Assembly: GCF_003259365.1 (NCBI RefSeq)
Contig: NZ_QLLY01000002.1
Location: forward strand, 372,001 to 436,000
DNA: 64,000 bases
Source: Streptomyces sp. PsTaAH-137
Lineage (GTDB): Bacteria; Actinomycetota; Actinomycetes; Streptomycetales; Streptomycetaceae
Direction of reading: 5' to 3'
Below are positions 6,939 to 15,563 of the stretch, in pieces (position 1 is the first letter of the stretch; each line of letters opens with the position of its first letter). Both the position numbers and the translations under genes were made by a program. Under the pieces are notes generated by a model that saw only the letters and a program-made list of their open reading frames with translations, made no database searches and was not told the DNA's origin.

Positions 6939-8873
6939 ATGAGATCCAACAGCGGCATACGTCGCAGCCGTACCGGCCTCGCCGTCGCAGCGACACTGCC
7001 ACTGGTCGCCGGCGCTCTGGCGATCGCCACCCCGGCCGACGCCGCGACGGCGCGCGACCACCTCACCGGCACCAAGCCGACGTGGGCCACGAACGCCGCG
7101 GACCAGGGCGCCACCGCCAACGGCAACAAGGTCACGGCCCGCGTGTACCTGGCCGGCCGGGACGCCAAGGGGCTCGCCGCGTACGCGAAGGCCGTGTCCG
7201 ACCCGTCGTCGGCCTCGTACGGCAAGTACCTGACCGCCGCCCAGGCGCAGGCCCGCTTCGGCGCGACCAAGGAGCAGATCTCCGAGGTCACGCAGTGGCT
7301 GAAGGACTCCGGTCTGACGGTCACCGGCACCACTCAGCACTACATCTCCGTCTCGGGTGACGTGGCCGCCACCGAGCGCGCCTTCGGCACCCAGCTGCAC
7401 AACTACGCCAAGGGCAAGCACACCTACCGCGCCCCCTCCGGCACCGCCTCCGTGCCGGCCTCGCTGGACGGCGCCGTGCTCACCGTGACGGGCCTGGACA
7501 GCGCCCCGCACAAGGCCACCAAGAAGGACGAACTCCCGCCGCCGGACGCGGTGTTCCGCAACGCGGGGCCGTTCTCCTCGTACTACGGCTCCAAGACCGC
7601 CTCGACGCTGCCCAAGGCCTACGGCCAGAAGGTCCCGTACGCGGTCAAGGGCTACACCGGCAAGCAGCTGCGGGCCGCCTACGGCGCGGGCAAGGCCACC
7701 GGCAAGGGGGTACGGGTCGCGATCACCGACGCGTACGCCTCGCCGTACATCGAGAAGGACGCCAAGAAGTACGCGGCCAAGAACGGTGACGCGCCGTACG
7801 GCAAGGGCCAGTTGAAGCAGGTCCTGCCGAAGAACTACACGAAGACCGAGGAGTGCGGCGCCTCCGGCTGGTACGGCGAGGAGACCCTCGACGTCGAGGC
7901 CGTGCACGCCGTCGCCCCGCAGGCCGACATCACGTACGTGGGCGCCTCGTCCTGCTACGACGACGACCTGCTCGACTCGCTCCAGAAGGTCGTCGACAAG
8001 CACCTGGCCGACATCGTCTCCAACTCGTGGGGCGACATCGAGGCCAACCAGACGCCCGAACTGGCCACCGCCTACGACCAGGTGTTCCAGCTCGGCGCGA
8101 TCGAGGGCATCGGCTTCTACTTCTCCTCCGGCGACAACGGCGACGAGGTCGCCAACACCGGTACGAAGCAGGTCGACACCCCCGCCAACTCGGCGTGGGT
8201 GACCGCGGTCGGCGGTACCTCGCTGGCGGTCGGCAAGGGCGACAAGTACCAGTTCGAGACCGGCTGGGGCACGCTCAAGGCCAACCTGTCGGACGACGGC
8301 AAGAGCTGGACCGGCTTCCCCGGCGCCTACACCTCCGGCGCGGGCGGCGGCACCAGCAAGACCGTGGCGCAGCCCTTCTACCAGAAGGGTGTCGTGCCGA
8401 AGTCGCTGTCGTCGGCCAACGGCGGCAGCAACCGCGTCGTCCCCGACATCTCGGCCGTCGCGGACCCCAACACCGGTTTCCTGGTGGGCCAGACGCAGAC
8501 GCTGCCCGACGGGACGCTCGGCTACGACGAGTACCGCATCGGCGGTACGTCGCTGGCGGCTCCGGTGATCGCGGGTGTGCAGGCGCTGGCGCAGCAGACG
8601 CGGGGCGGGCGGGCCATCGGCTTCGCCAACCCGGCGATCTACGACCACTACGGTTCGAAGATCTACCACGATGTGACGGACAAGCCGACCGGCAAGGACC
8701 TCGCGGTGGCCCGCGTGGACTTCGCCAACGGCTACGACGCCGCCGACGGGCTGCTCACCTCGGTGCGCAGCCTGGGCAAGGACGCCTCGCTGAAGGCCGT
8801 TCGCGGCTACGACGACGTCACCGGGGTCGGTTCGCCGGCGCCGGGATATGTCTCGTCGTTCCGTCGCCACTGA
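6939..8873 (+). CDS. secreted S53 family serine-carboxyl protease (sedolisin/kumamolisin-like)
   Basis: A 644-aa pre-pro-protease. A twin-basic signal peptide (about 1-37, ending near ADAAT) is followed by a pro-kumamolisin activation domain (about 45-200) and a subtilisin-fold catalytic domain. The S53 catalytic set can be placed: Glu314 and Asp318 (E-x3-D in WYGEETLD), oxyanion Asp399 in SSGDNGD, and nucleophile Ser538 in GGTSLAAP. It should be exported and self-activate, degrading protein outside the cell, typically at low pH. It appears monocistronic. The start ATG at 6939 is chosen because the signal peptide begins there; codons upstream add nothing. Confidence 0.95.
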   Translation: MRSNSGIRRSRTGLAVAATLPLVAGALAIATPADAATARDHLTGTKPTWATNAADQGATANGNKVTARVYLAGRDAKGLAAYAKAVSDPSSASYGKYLTAAQAQARFGATKEQISEVTQWLKDSGLTVTGTTQHYISVSGDVAATERAFGTQLHNYAKGKHTYRAPSGTASVPASLDGAVLTVTGLDSAPHKATKKDELPPPDAVFRNAGPFSSYYGSKTASTLPKAYGQKVPYAVKGYTGKQLRAAYGAGKATGKGVRVAITDAYASPYIEKDAKKYAAKNGDAPYGKGQLKQVLPKNYTKTEECGASGWYGEETLDVEAVHAVAPQADITYVGASSCYDDDLLDSLQKVVDKHLADIVSNSWGDIEANQTPELATAYDQVFQLGAIEGIGFYFSSGDNGDEVANTGTKQVDTPANSAWVTAVGGTSLAVGKGDKYQFETGWGTLKANLSDDGKSWTGFPGAYTSGAGGGTSKTVAQPFYQKGVVPKSLSSANGGSNRVVPDISAVADPNTGFLVGQTQTLPDGTLGYDEYRIGGTSLAAPVIAGVQALAQQTRGGRAIGFANPAIYDHYGSKIYHDVTDKPTGKDLAVARVDFANGYDAADGLLTSVRSLGKDASLKAVRGYDDVTGVGSPAPGYVSSFRRH

Positions 8874-8896
8874 TGCACCGGGTCGTGTAGCACCTG

Positions 8897-9077
8897 ACGG
8901 CCGGTGGGGGCTGATCGCGCAGTTCCCCGCGCCCCTTAGGGGGCGCGGGGAACTGCGCGAGAAGCGGCCACCGGCCCGCACCCGACCAACCAACCCCCCA
9001 AGGGGCGCGGGGAACTGCGCGACCAGCCCCCACCGGCCGTCACCCGACCGACAACCCAGGGGCGCGGGGAACTGCGC
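8897..9077. repeat. palindromic repeat element A
   Basis: A 41-nt arm at 8897-8937 is repeated in inverted orientation at 9000-9040 with one mismatch. A third and a fourth copy of the core AGGGGCGCGGGGAACTGCGC lie at 8939-8958 and 9058-9077. The core GCGCAGTTCCCCGCGCCCCT (8917-8936) pairs at once with 8939-8958 in a very tight hairpin. It fills the gap between the convergent protease and dehydrogenase genes. Confidence 0.9.
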
Positions 9078-9112
9078 AAAGAACAGCGGCCCGCACCTGA
9101 AGCACCCCGCCG

Positions 9113-10150
9113 TCAAGCCACCCGCAACAAATCCCCCCGCACCGTCCGCCCCGCCAGCTCCCGCCCGGCGACGAAGCGCTCCACCTCCTCCACGGCGAAC
9201 CGCCCGAGCCGCTCCACCTCGGTGCCCTGCGCCCCGGCGATGTGCGGAGTGACCAGCACGTTCGGCAGGGCGAGCAGCGGATGCCCGGCCGGCAGCGGTT
9301 CCGGCTCGGTGACGTCGAGGAAGGCCGACAGACGGCCCCCCGCACACTCAGCGGCCAGCGCCCCCGTGTCGACCAGTGAGCCGCGCGCGGTGTTGATCAG
9401 CGTGCCGCCGTCGGGGATCAGCCGCAGCATCCCGGCGCTCAACAGCCCGCGCGTCTCGGGAAGTTCCGGCGCGTGCACACTGACGACGGCGCTGCGCCGG
9501 CACAGCCCGGCGAGATCCGTCAGCTCCGCGCCCAGCCGGGCGGCCCCGGCCTCGTCGACGTACGGGTCGCACAGCAGGACCCGGTAACCGGCCGGGTCGG
9601 CGCGCAGCGCCTCGATCACCCGGCGCCCGATCCGGGACGCCCCGATGACGCCCACCGTGCAGCCGTCGGCCCCGCTGCGCTCGTGGAAGCGCGGCCAGGC
9701 TCCGGCATAGCGGGCCGCCGTGGCCAGGGCGTTCTTCGCCGCGAAGGCGACCGCGGCGAGGGTGAAGGCGACGACGGGCCCGGCGTTGGCGTCGGCCGCC
9801 GACGAGACCAGCAGGCCGCGCTCCCACACCGCGTCCGTGACCAGCGGCCGCACCGAGCCCGCCGCGTGCACGACGGCCCTCAGCCTCGGCGTCCGGTCCA
9901 GGACTTGAGGGGTGAGCGGCGGGCAGGACCAGCCGGTGACCAGGATCTCCGTACCGGCGAGCACCTCGGCCGCACCGGGGCCGTCGAGCGGTCCGGTCAG
10001 CGGGACCGGAGCGAGCCGCACGCTCCGGCCGAGCCGCGCGCGCAGCCCCGGCGGGAAGACCCGCTCCACCACCTCGGCACCCATGGCCAGCGCCGCGGTC
10101 GGTCGGTATGCCGTCGTCACTCGGTCCCACCTCATATCCTCGCCCAGCAT
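9113..10150 (-). CDS. D-isomer specific 2-hydroxyacid dehydrogenase
   Basis: A 345-aa NAD(P)-dependent dehydrogenase of the PGDH/FDH fold. The Rossmann motif is GVIGASRIGRR (a variant of GxGxxG). The catalytic Arg lies in NTARGSLVD, the Glu in DVTEPEPLP and the His in TPHIAG. It oxidises or reduces a D-2-hydroxy acid; the substrate is unknown. It is transcribed away from an ABC sugar transporter, and a perfect GTAACCGGTTAC operator directly abuts the ATG at 10150. That suggests LacI control and a role in breaking down the imported compound. A second ATG at 10135 is an alternative start. Confidence 0.9.
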   Translation of the reverse strand: MLGEDMRWDRVTTAYRPTAALAMGAEVVERVFPPGLRARLGRSVRLAPVPLTGPLDGPGAAEVLAGTEILVTGWSCPPLTPQVLDRTPRLRAVVHAAGSVRPLVTDAVWERGLLVSSAADANAGPVVAFTLAAVAFAAKNALATAARYAGAWPRFHERSGADGCTVGVIGASRIGRRVIEALRADPAGYRVLLCDPYVDEAGAARLGAELTDLAGLCRRSAVVSVHAPELPETRGLLSAGMLRLIPDGGTLINTARGSLVDTGALAAECAGGRLSAFLDVTEPEPLPAGHPLLALPNVLVTPHIAGAQGTEVERLGRFAVEEVERFVAGRELAGRTVRGDLLRVA

Positions 10151-10162
10151 GTAACCGGTTAC
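10151..10162. promoter_or_regulatory. LacI-type operator 1
   Basis: GTAACCGGTTAC is a perfect 12-bp palindrome with a central CG, the usual shape for LacI-family operators. It touches the dehydrogenase start codon and would block that promoter. The regulator at 13940 is the obvious candidate to bind it. Confidence 0.75.
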
Positions 10163-10238
10163 TAAAGCGCCTCAGAAGCCCGAGCGCCAGTCCTTCACCC
10201 ACCCAATATTCAAAGGGGTCAGAGGGGTTGACCGCTCC

Positions 10239-10248
10239 ATGTAACCGT
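10239..10248. promoter_or_regulatory. LacI-type operator 2 (half site plus degenerate half)
   Basis: CATGTAACCG repeats the left half of operator 1 exactly (10149-10158); the right half is degenerate (TTTTAG). It lies 44 bp before the permease start, so the pair of sites could control both divergent promoters. Confidence 0.55.
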
Positions 10249-10291
10249 TTTAGATTCCCGCTCACCTTGTTCCAACGACGGAGGGGCTCCC

Positions 10292-11287
10292 GTGCCCACG
10301 GTGGCGAAGGAAAGGCCCGAGACCGGGGTGGTGGACCTCCCGGACGGGCCACAAAGCGGGTCAACTACCCAAATACAGCAGCGCGATTCGGCATGGAAAC
10401 GGTTTCGCAGCAGCCGTACGCTGCTGCTGCTCATGGTCCCGGGCCTGGTGTACTTCCTGGTCTTCCACTACGGCGCCTTCGTCGGCAACGCCGTGGCGTT
10501 CAAGGAGTACGACCCGTTCGCCGGGCTGTGGAGCAGCCCCTGGGTCGGCGTCGGCAACTTCAGCCGGATGTTCGCCGACCCGGACTTCTGGCACGCGACG
10601 TGGAACACCCTCTTCATCGCCGTGCTGCAACTGGCCTTCTACTTCCCGGTGCCGCTGGCGATCGCGCTGCTGCTGCACAGCCTGACGTCGGACATCGTGC
10701 GCCGCTTCGTGCAGTCCGTCGTCTATCTGCCGCACTTCCTGTCGTGGGTGATCGTGATCGCCCTGTTCCAGCAGGTCCTCTCCGACACGGGCCTGTTGAA
10801 CAGCTTCCTGAGCGATTCGGGCCTGCACACCGTCGACATCATCGGCAACCCGGACGCCTACCGGCCGCTGGTGGTCGCCGAGGTGATCTGGAAGGACGCC
10901 GGCTGGGGCACCATCATCTTCCTGGCCGCCCTGATGCAGGTCGACGACCAGCAGTACGAGGCCGCCGCCATCGACGGGGCCGGGCCCTGGCGCCGCTTCT
11001 GGCACGTCACGCTGCCGTCGATCCGGCCCATCGTCGTCCTGCTCCTCATCATGCGGCTGGGCGACATCCTCTCCGTCGGCTTCGAACAGATGCTGCTGCA
11101 ACGGCAGTCGGTGGGCCCGGAGGCCGGCGAGGTCCTCGACACCTTCGTCTACTGGCAGGGCATCGTCGGCGGCGACACCGGCTACGCCGCCGCGGCCGGC
11201 CTCTTCAAGGGCCTGGTCGGCGCCCTCCTCGTCTTCGTCGCCAACCGGATCGCGCACAAGCTCGGCGAGCAGGGGGTCTACAAGTGA
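10292..11287 (+). CDS. ABC transporter permease, carbohydrate type (LplB-like)
   Basis: A 331-aa inner-membrane permease with six predicted segments, beginning at about residue 44 (LLLLMVPGLVYFLVF). The EAA loop that contacts the ATPase is EAAAIDGAGPWRRFWHVTLP. It belongs to the LplB/YtcP-like group of binding-protein-dependent carbohydrate permeases. The start is a GTG with GGAGG a few bases before it. The next permease overlaps it by 4 bases. No ATPase gene is present in this operon; as in many Streptomyces, a shared MsiK-type ATPase is probably used. Expression is likely controlled by the LacI protein through sites at 10151 and 10239. Confidence 0.93.
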   Translation: MPTVAKERPETGVVDLPDGPQSGSTTQIQQRDSAWKRFRSSRTLLLLMVPGLVYFLVFHYGAFVGNAVAFKEYDPFAGLWSSPWVGVGNFSRMFADPDFWHATWNTLFIAVLQLAFYFPVPLAIALLLHSLTSDIVRRFVQSVVYLPHFLSWVIVIALFQQVLSDTGLLNSFLSDSGLHTVDIIGNPDAYRPLVVAEVIWKDAGWGTIIFLAALMQVDDQQYEAAAIDGAGPWRRFWHVTLPSIRPIVVLLLIMRLGDILSVGFEQMLLQRQSVGPEAGEVLDTFVYWQGIVGGDTGYAAAAGLFKGLVGALLVFVANRIAHKLGEQGVYK

Positions 11288-12174
11288 GTACAGCGGTCCG
11301 TCCGGCGTGGATGGAGAAGCCGAAGCCCGTCACCAGGGCCGCCAAGGGGATCGCGGTGCTCGCCCTGCTCGCGCTCGTCCTCGTACCGTTCCTGGTGATC
11401 GTCTCGACGTCGCTCGCCTCGAACGAGGAGGTCGTGGCCAACGGCGGCTGGGTGCTCTGGCCCACCGACCCGAGCCTGCGCGCGTACCGGAACATCCTCT
11501 CCGGCGGCATCGTGACGCACGCGCTGGGCGTGAGCGTCGGCATCACCGTCGTCGGCACGTTCCTGTCGCTGGCGTGCACCGCGTTCCTGGCCTACGCGCT
11601 CAGCCGCCCCGGCGTCTTCGGCGGCAAGCCGGTGCTGCTGCTCGTCCTGTTCACGTTCCTCTTCCCGCCCGGCATGATCCCGGCGTTCCTGCTGGTCAAG
11701 GGGCTCGGGCTGGAGAACATGTACGCGGCGGTGGTCGCGCCCGTCCTCATCAACGTCTTCAACCTGATCGTCCTGCGCGGCTTCTTCCAGGGCATCCCCG
11801 AGGAGCTGTACGAGGCGGCCCGGCTCGACGGGGCCGGCGACTGGGCCACGTTCTGGCGGATCGCGCTGCCGCTGTCGAAGGCCGCGCTCGCGGTGGTCGG
11901 GCTCTTCTACGCGGTTAGCTACTGGAACTCGTGGTTCAACGCCTCCATCTACCTGGAGTCCGACCACTGGCCGCTGTCGCAGGTGCTGCGCATGTACGTG
12001 ATCGGGGGCGCGCAGATCGCCGACACGGGCCTGAGCGAGGCGGGCATGGTCTCGGCTCCGCAGACGACCCAGATGGCCGTCCTCGTGATCGCCACCGTGC
12101 CGATCCTGATCGTCTACCCCTTCCTCCAGAAGTACTTCACCAAGGGCGTGCTCACCGGCGCCATCAAGAGCTGA
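11284..12174 (+). CDS. ABC transporter permease, carbohydrate type (YtcP-like)
   Basis: A 296-aa permease starting at a GTG that overlaps the previous stop (GTGA), so translation is coupled. It has about six membrane segments, from residue 22 (IAVLALLALVLVPFLVIV) to a C-terminal helix near 270. The EAA loop is EAARLDGAGDWATFWRIALP. It forms the heterodimeric channel with the upstream permease for a sugar or oligosaccharide delivered by the binding protein encoded next. The LplB/YtcP/LipO grouping is often linked to complex or uronate-containing glycans; the substrate here cannot be read from sequence. Confidence 0.93.
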   Translation: MSTAVRPAWMEKPKPVTRAAKGIAVLALLALVLVPFLVIVSTSLASNEEVVANGGWVLWPTDPSLRAYRNILSGGIVTHALGVSVGITVVGTFLSLACTAFLAYALSRPGVFGGKPVLLLVLFTFLFPPGMIPAFLLVKGLGLENMYAAVVAPVLINVFNLIVLRGFFQGIPEELYEAARLDGAGDWATFWRIALPLSKAALAVVGLFYAVSYWNSWFNASIYLESDHWPLSQVLRMYVIGGAQIADTGLSEAGMVSAPQTTQMAVLVIATVPILIVYPFLQKYFTKGVLTGAIKS

Positions 12175-12219
12175 GCCCCCCACTCCCCCGAACTCCCCTG
12201 ACCAGAAGGGTTCTTCACC

Positions 12220-13869
12220 ATGTCCGCGAACCTGTCGCGCCGCACCCTGCTGCGCTCCATCGCCGTCGGCGGCGCCGCGCTGGCCGCCCCCGCCGTCCTC
12301 ACCGCCTGCTCCACCGAGAGCGCGGGCGGCGGCGACGTCTCCAACGCGGGCAAGAAGGCGGCGGCCTGGCCCACGTACACCCCGGCGAAGGGCGCGACGC
12401 CCGATCTCGCCGCGACCGCCGAGGGTGTGCAGGCCGGCTACACCCGCTATCCGTCGGACCTGGTGAAGGCGATCGCGGAGAAGCCGGGCACCGGCAAGCA
12501 GAAGATCAGAGTCATGACCATCACGTACGGGACCCCGCCCAAGCCCGCGGCGAGCAACAAGTACTGGGCGGCGGTCAACGAGGCGCTGGGCGTCGAGATC
12601 GAGTTCGTCGTGGTCGCCGACGCCGACTACCGCTCCAAGATGGCGACCGTGTTCGCCGGGGACGACATCCCCGACGTCATCAACCTCGGCGGCGGCTACG
12701 TCCTGCCCCGCCAGGCCCAGTTCATGAAGACCCGCTGCGCCGACCTCACCGAGTACCTGTCGGGCGACGCGATCGCGAAGTACCCGAACCTCGCGGGCAT
12801 CCCCACCTACGCGTGGGAGGGCATGGGCCGGGTGTCGGGCCGCATCTACGGCGTCCCGGTCGAGCGCCCCAAGCCGCAGGACACCCTGTACTTCAACCGC
12901 GGGGCGCTGACGAAGGCCGGCTACAGGCCGGGCATGACCTCCGACGACTTCGCGGCGATGGCCAAGGAGGCCACCAGCGGCAAGAAGTGGGCGCTCGGCG
13001 GGTCGGCGACCTCGTACTTCGGCTACAAGACGCACGCCAACTGGTACGGCACGCCCAACGAGTTCGGGATCCAGGGCGGCGAGGTGGTGCACTGGGGCGC
13101 CTCCGAGGAGTTCCGGACCACCCTTGAGTACCTGACGAAGCTGCGCGCGCAGGGCTCGTACTACCCGGAGGCCACCTCGGTCTCGCAGGTCGACCTGAAG
13201 ACGCAGTTCTGGAACGGCTCGGTGCTCTCCATGACCGACGGCTTCCTCGCCTACCCGGGCGCCGCCCAGGGCATCAAGGGCGCCTTCGACCTGGACGCGT
13301 TCGTGCCGTACACGGCCGACGGCGCGACCACCCGCTACCAGCAGTCCCAGGGCCTGTTCGGCACGACCGTCATCAAGAAGGCGTCCAAGGACCGCGTCGA
13401 GCTGATCCTGCGCGTCCTCGACTACCTGGCCGCGCCGTTCGGCACCGAGGAGTACGAGCTGACCCACTTCGGTCTGGAGGGCACGCACTTCAAGAGGGAC
13501 AAGGACAACAACCCGATCGCCACCGAGCTGGGCCTGGTCGAGTCGAAGACCAACGTGCCGTTCATGTACCTCAGCGACGCCCCGCAGGTCCTGTACGCGC
13601 CGGGCTCCCCGGACGTCGTGAAGCGGCTGCACGCCTGGCAGCGGAAGGTCGTCCCGCTGATGCAGCCGAACATCCGCTACGGCCTCCAGTCGGACACGTA
13701 CAACAAGCAGGGCACCGCGCTCCAGCAGCTCTTCGACGACGGGGTCACCGCGATCGTCAGCGGCCGCAAGAAGCTCTCCGACTGGGACGCCGTCTACGCC
13801 AAGTGGCAGGCGCAGGGCGGAAAGAAGGTCATCGAGGAGTTCGGCGAGGAGTACGCGGCGGCCCACTGA
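12220..13869 (+). CDS. extracellular solute-binding lipoprotein, carbohydrate ABC transporter
   Basis: A 549-aa family 1 solute-binding protein. The signal peptide has a twin-arginine motif (SRRTLLRS, residues 6-13) and a lipobox LTAC with Cys30, so it is probably exported folded through Tat and lipid-anchored. The length, over 500 aa, is typical of LipO/YtcQ-type binding proteins. It lies 45 bp after the second permease in the same operon and is followed by a perfect 26-bp palindrome, which likely separates it from the regulator gene. It would capture the substrate and pass it to the two permeases. Confidence 0.92.
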   Translation: MSANLSRRTLLRSIAVGGAALAAPAVLTACSTESAGGGDVSNAGKKAAAWPTYTPAKGATPDLAATAEGVQAGYTRYPSDLVKAIAEKPGTGKQKIRVMTITYGTPPKPAASNKYWAAVNEALGVEIEFVVVADADYRSKMATVFAGDDIPDVINLGGGYVLPRQAQFMKTRCADLTEYLSGDAIAKYPNLAGIPTYAWEGMGRVSGRIYGVPVERPKPQDTLYFNRGALTKAGYRPGMTSDDFAAMAKEATSGKKWALGGSATSYFGYKTHANWYGTPNEFGIQGGEVVHWGASEEFRTTLEYLTKLRAQGSYYPEATSVSQVDLKTQFWNGSVLSMTDGFLAYPGAAQGIKGAFDLDAFVPYTADGATTRYQQSQGLFGTTVIKKASKDRVELILRVLDYLAAPFGTEEYELTHFGLEGTHFKRDKDNNPIATELGLVESKTNVPFMYLSDAPQVLYAPGSPDVVKRLHAWQRKVVPLMQPNIRYGLQSDTYNKQGTALQQLFDDGVTAIVSGRKKLSDWDAVYAKWQAQGGKKVIEEFGEEYAAAH

Positions 13870-13889
13870 TCCGGACCGCGCGCGATGAT

Positions 13890-13915
13890 GGTGCGGGGCG
13901 GGCCCGCCCCGCACC
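13890..13915 (+). terminator. perfect 26-bp palindrome after binding-protein gene
   Basis: The arm GGTGCGGGGCGGG (13890-13902) is followed directly by its full complement (13903-13915). It lies 20 bp after the stop codon and 24 bp before the LacI gene. It most likely reduces read-through into the regulator. Confidence 0.7.
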
Positions 13916-13939
13916 ACGGAAACCGAAGGGGACAGACGA

Positions 13940-14986
13940 GTGGGCGAGAAGGTCACCATCCGGGACGTGGCGGCACGGGCGGGCGTCTCGGTGGCGACGG
14001 TGTCGCGGGTGCTCGCGGGCTCCTACCCGACCTCGGCCGCCTCCCGCGCGAAAGTGCTGCGCGCGGCGAAGGACCTGGACTACGTGGCGAACGCGCACGC
14101 CCGCGCGCTCGCGGGCGCGGGCCGCAAGACCATCGCGGTGCTGATGCTGGACGTGGTGAGTTCGTTCTACGCGGCCGTGGCGCAGGGCGTGGAGATGGAG
14201 GCGGCCCGGCACGACCGGCTGACCCTCGTCGCGTCCACGGGCGCGGATCCGGCCCGTGAGCTGGCCCTGGTGCAGATGATGCGCGAGCAGGCGGCGGAGG
14301 CGGTGGTGCTGGTCGGCGGGGTCGTGGAGGACGACGAGTACCGGGAGCGGATGGCCCGGTACGCGCAGTCGCTGGCCGCCGCCGGTTCGCGTCTGGTGCT
14401 GTGCGGCCGTCCGGCGCCCGCGCCCGACGTGCCCGCGCTGGTCGTCGAGTACGACAACGAGGCGGGCGCGCACGCCATCACCAGCCACCTCCTCGGCGCG
14501 GGGCACCGCAGGATCGCGCTGATCGGCTACCAGCCGGGCAACACCACCGGTGAGGACCGGGTCCGCGGTTATCTGCGGGCTCTGGAGGACCACGGCGTGC
14601 CGCGCTCGGAGGCGCTGCTGCACGGCGTCGGCTTCGGCCGGTTCCACGGCGACGAGGCGATCCGCGACCTGCTCAGGAAGTGCGACGGCAAGCCGGACTT
14701 CACGGCGGTCTTCGCCGGGGACGACCGGGTGGCCGCCGCCGCGATCCGGGCGCTCGCGGAGTACGGGCTGCGGGTGCCGGAGGACATCTCGGTGGTCGGC
14801 TACAACGACGACCCGGTCGCCGCCGACATCACTCCGGCCCTGACCACGGTGCACATCCCCGGTGAGGAGCTGGGCCGCACGGCGGTCCGCCTCGCCCTCG
14901 ACGGCGCGGGCCGCACCAGCCAGCAGCGCCATCTGCTGGGGACGCACATCGTGGTGCGGGAGAGCGTGGGGCGGGTACGGCCGTAG
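13940..14986 (+). CDS. LacI family transcriptional regulator
   Basis: A 348-aa repressor. The N-terminal helix-turn-helix is IRDVAARAGVSVATVSRVL (about residues 7-25) with a hinge helix near 50-60 (ANAHARALAG). The periplasmic-binding-protein-like sensor follows (about 62-340), with SVVGYNDDPVAADITPALT near the end. GTG start with GAAGGGGAC as ribosome site. Gene position at the end of the transporter operon and the GTAACC operators upstream of that operon suggest it represses the transporter and the divergent dehydrogenase until the imported sugar or a metabolite binds. Confidence 0.92.
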   Translation: MGEKVTIRDVAARAGVSVATVSRVLAGSYPTSAASRAKVLRAAKDLDYVANAHARALAGAGRKTIAVLMLDVVSSFYAAVAQGVEMEAARHDRLTLVASTGADPARELALVQMMREQAAEAVVLVGGVVEDDEYRERMARYAQSLAAAGSRLVLCGRPAPAPDVPALVVEYDNEAGAHAITSHLLGAGHRRIALIGYQPGNTTGEDRVRGYLRALEDHGVPRSEALLHGVGFGRFHGDEAIRDLLRKCDGKPDFTAVFAGDDRVAAAAIRALAEYGLRVPEDISVVGYNDDPVAADITPALTTVHIPGEELGRTAVRLALDGAGRTSQQRHLLGTHIVVRESVGRVRP

Positions 14987-15021
14987 GGCCCGACTCTGGC
15001 CCTATACCGGGTGGGGGTAAG

Positions 15022-15456
15022 GTGCGGGCTGTGCCGCCGCAGCCGAGCCCGTCGCCGCGTGGCCGCCCGGGTGTCCGCCCCGGCGGCCGGCTGCTGCTGT
15101 TCGTGGCCCTGCTGTTCGGAATCGTCGGGATGCACACGCTGGGGCATCCGACGGGGCACGCGATGGAGCACGGGTCGGTGCCGGCGCACAGCACGGCGGC
15201 CCCTGCTGCCGTGCACGCCGCCCCGGTCACCGCGGGCGGGCACGGGGTGCCGGGCGACGGCGGGATGGACCCCCTCGGCGTGTGTCTCGCGGTGCTCGGT
15301 TCGTTCACGCTGCTGCTGTTGCTCGCGGCGGCGCCGCTCCTGCCCGCCGCCATGGTGGCGCTCGGGTCGGCCCTGCGCGGTCTGAGCCACGCGCACCGCC
15401 CGCATCCTCCCCCGCCCCGTACGACGTTGTCGCTCCTTTCGGTGCTGCGCATATAG
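15022..15456 (+). CDS. DUF6153-like histidine-rich small membrane protein
   Basis: A 144-aa protein with an N-terminal hydrophobic segment (about residues 23-40) followed by a histidine/methionine-rich stretch (GMHTLGHPTGHAMEH) and a C-terminal segment (about 86-112). The tail is histidine-proline rich (HAHRPHPPPP). It resembles the DUF6153 group of Streptomyces proteins. It lies about 100 bp before a multicopper oxidase and shares its histidine-rich character, so a metal-related (copper) envelope role is plausible. GTG start at 15022; a GTG at 15031 is possible. No catalytic motif is visible. Confidence 0.75.
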   Translation: MRAVPPQPSPSPRGRPGVRPGGRLLLFVALLFGIVGMHTLGHPTGHAMEHGSVPAHSTAAPAAVHAAPVTAGGHGVPGDGGMDPLGVCLAVLGSFTLLLLLAAAPLLPAAMVALGSALRGLSHAHRPHPPPPRTTLSLLSVLRI

Positions 15457-15563
15457 GTCCGCGCACGCGCTGCCTCGGCCTGCCCGGATGCGGTGGGCCC
15501 GTGGCAGCGGACGCGTCCGGCACAGCACGCAGCACGACACCGACATCGAGGTGCGACTCAGTC

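Noticed and set aside
8897..9077. CRISPR-like array of evenly repeated units
   Set aside because: Copies alternate in orientation, spacing is irregular, and no cas gene is present; they are palindromic intergenic elements.
10393..10405. GGAAACGGTTTCG as a third LacI operator inside the permease gene
   Set aside because: It has an odd-length centre and no GTAACC half; it lies within coding sequence and could be chance.
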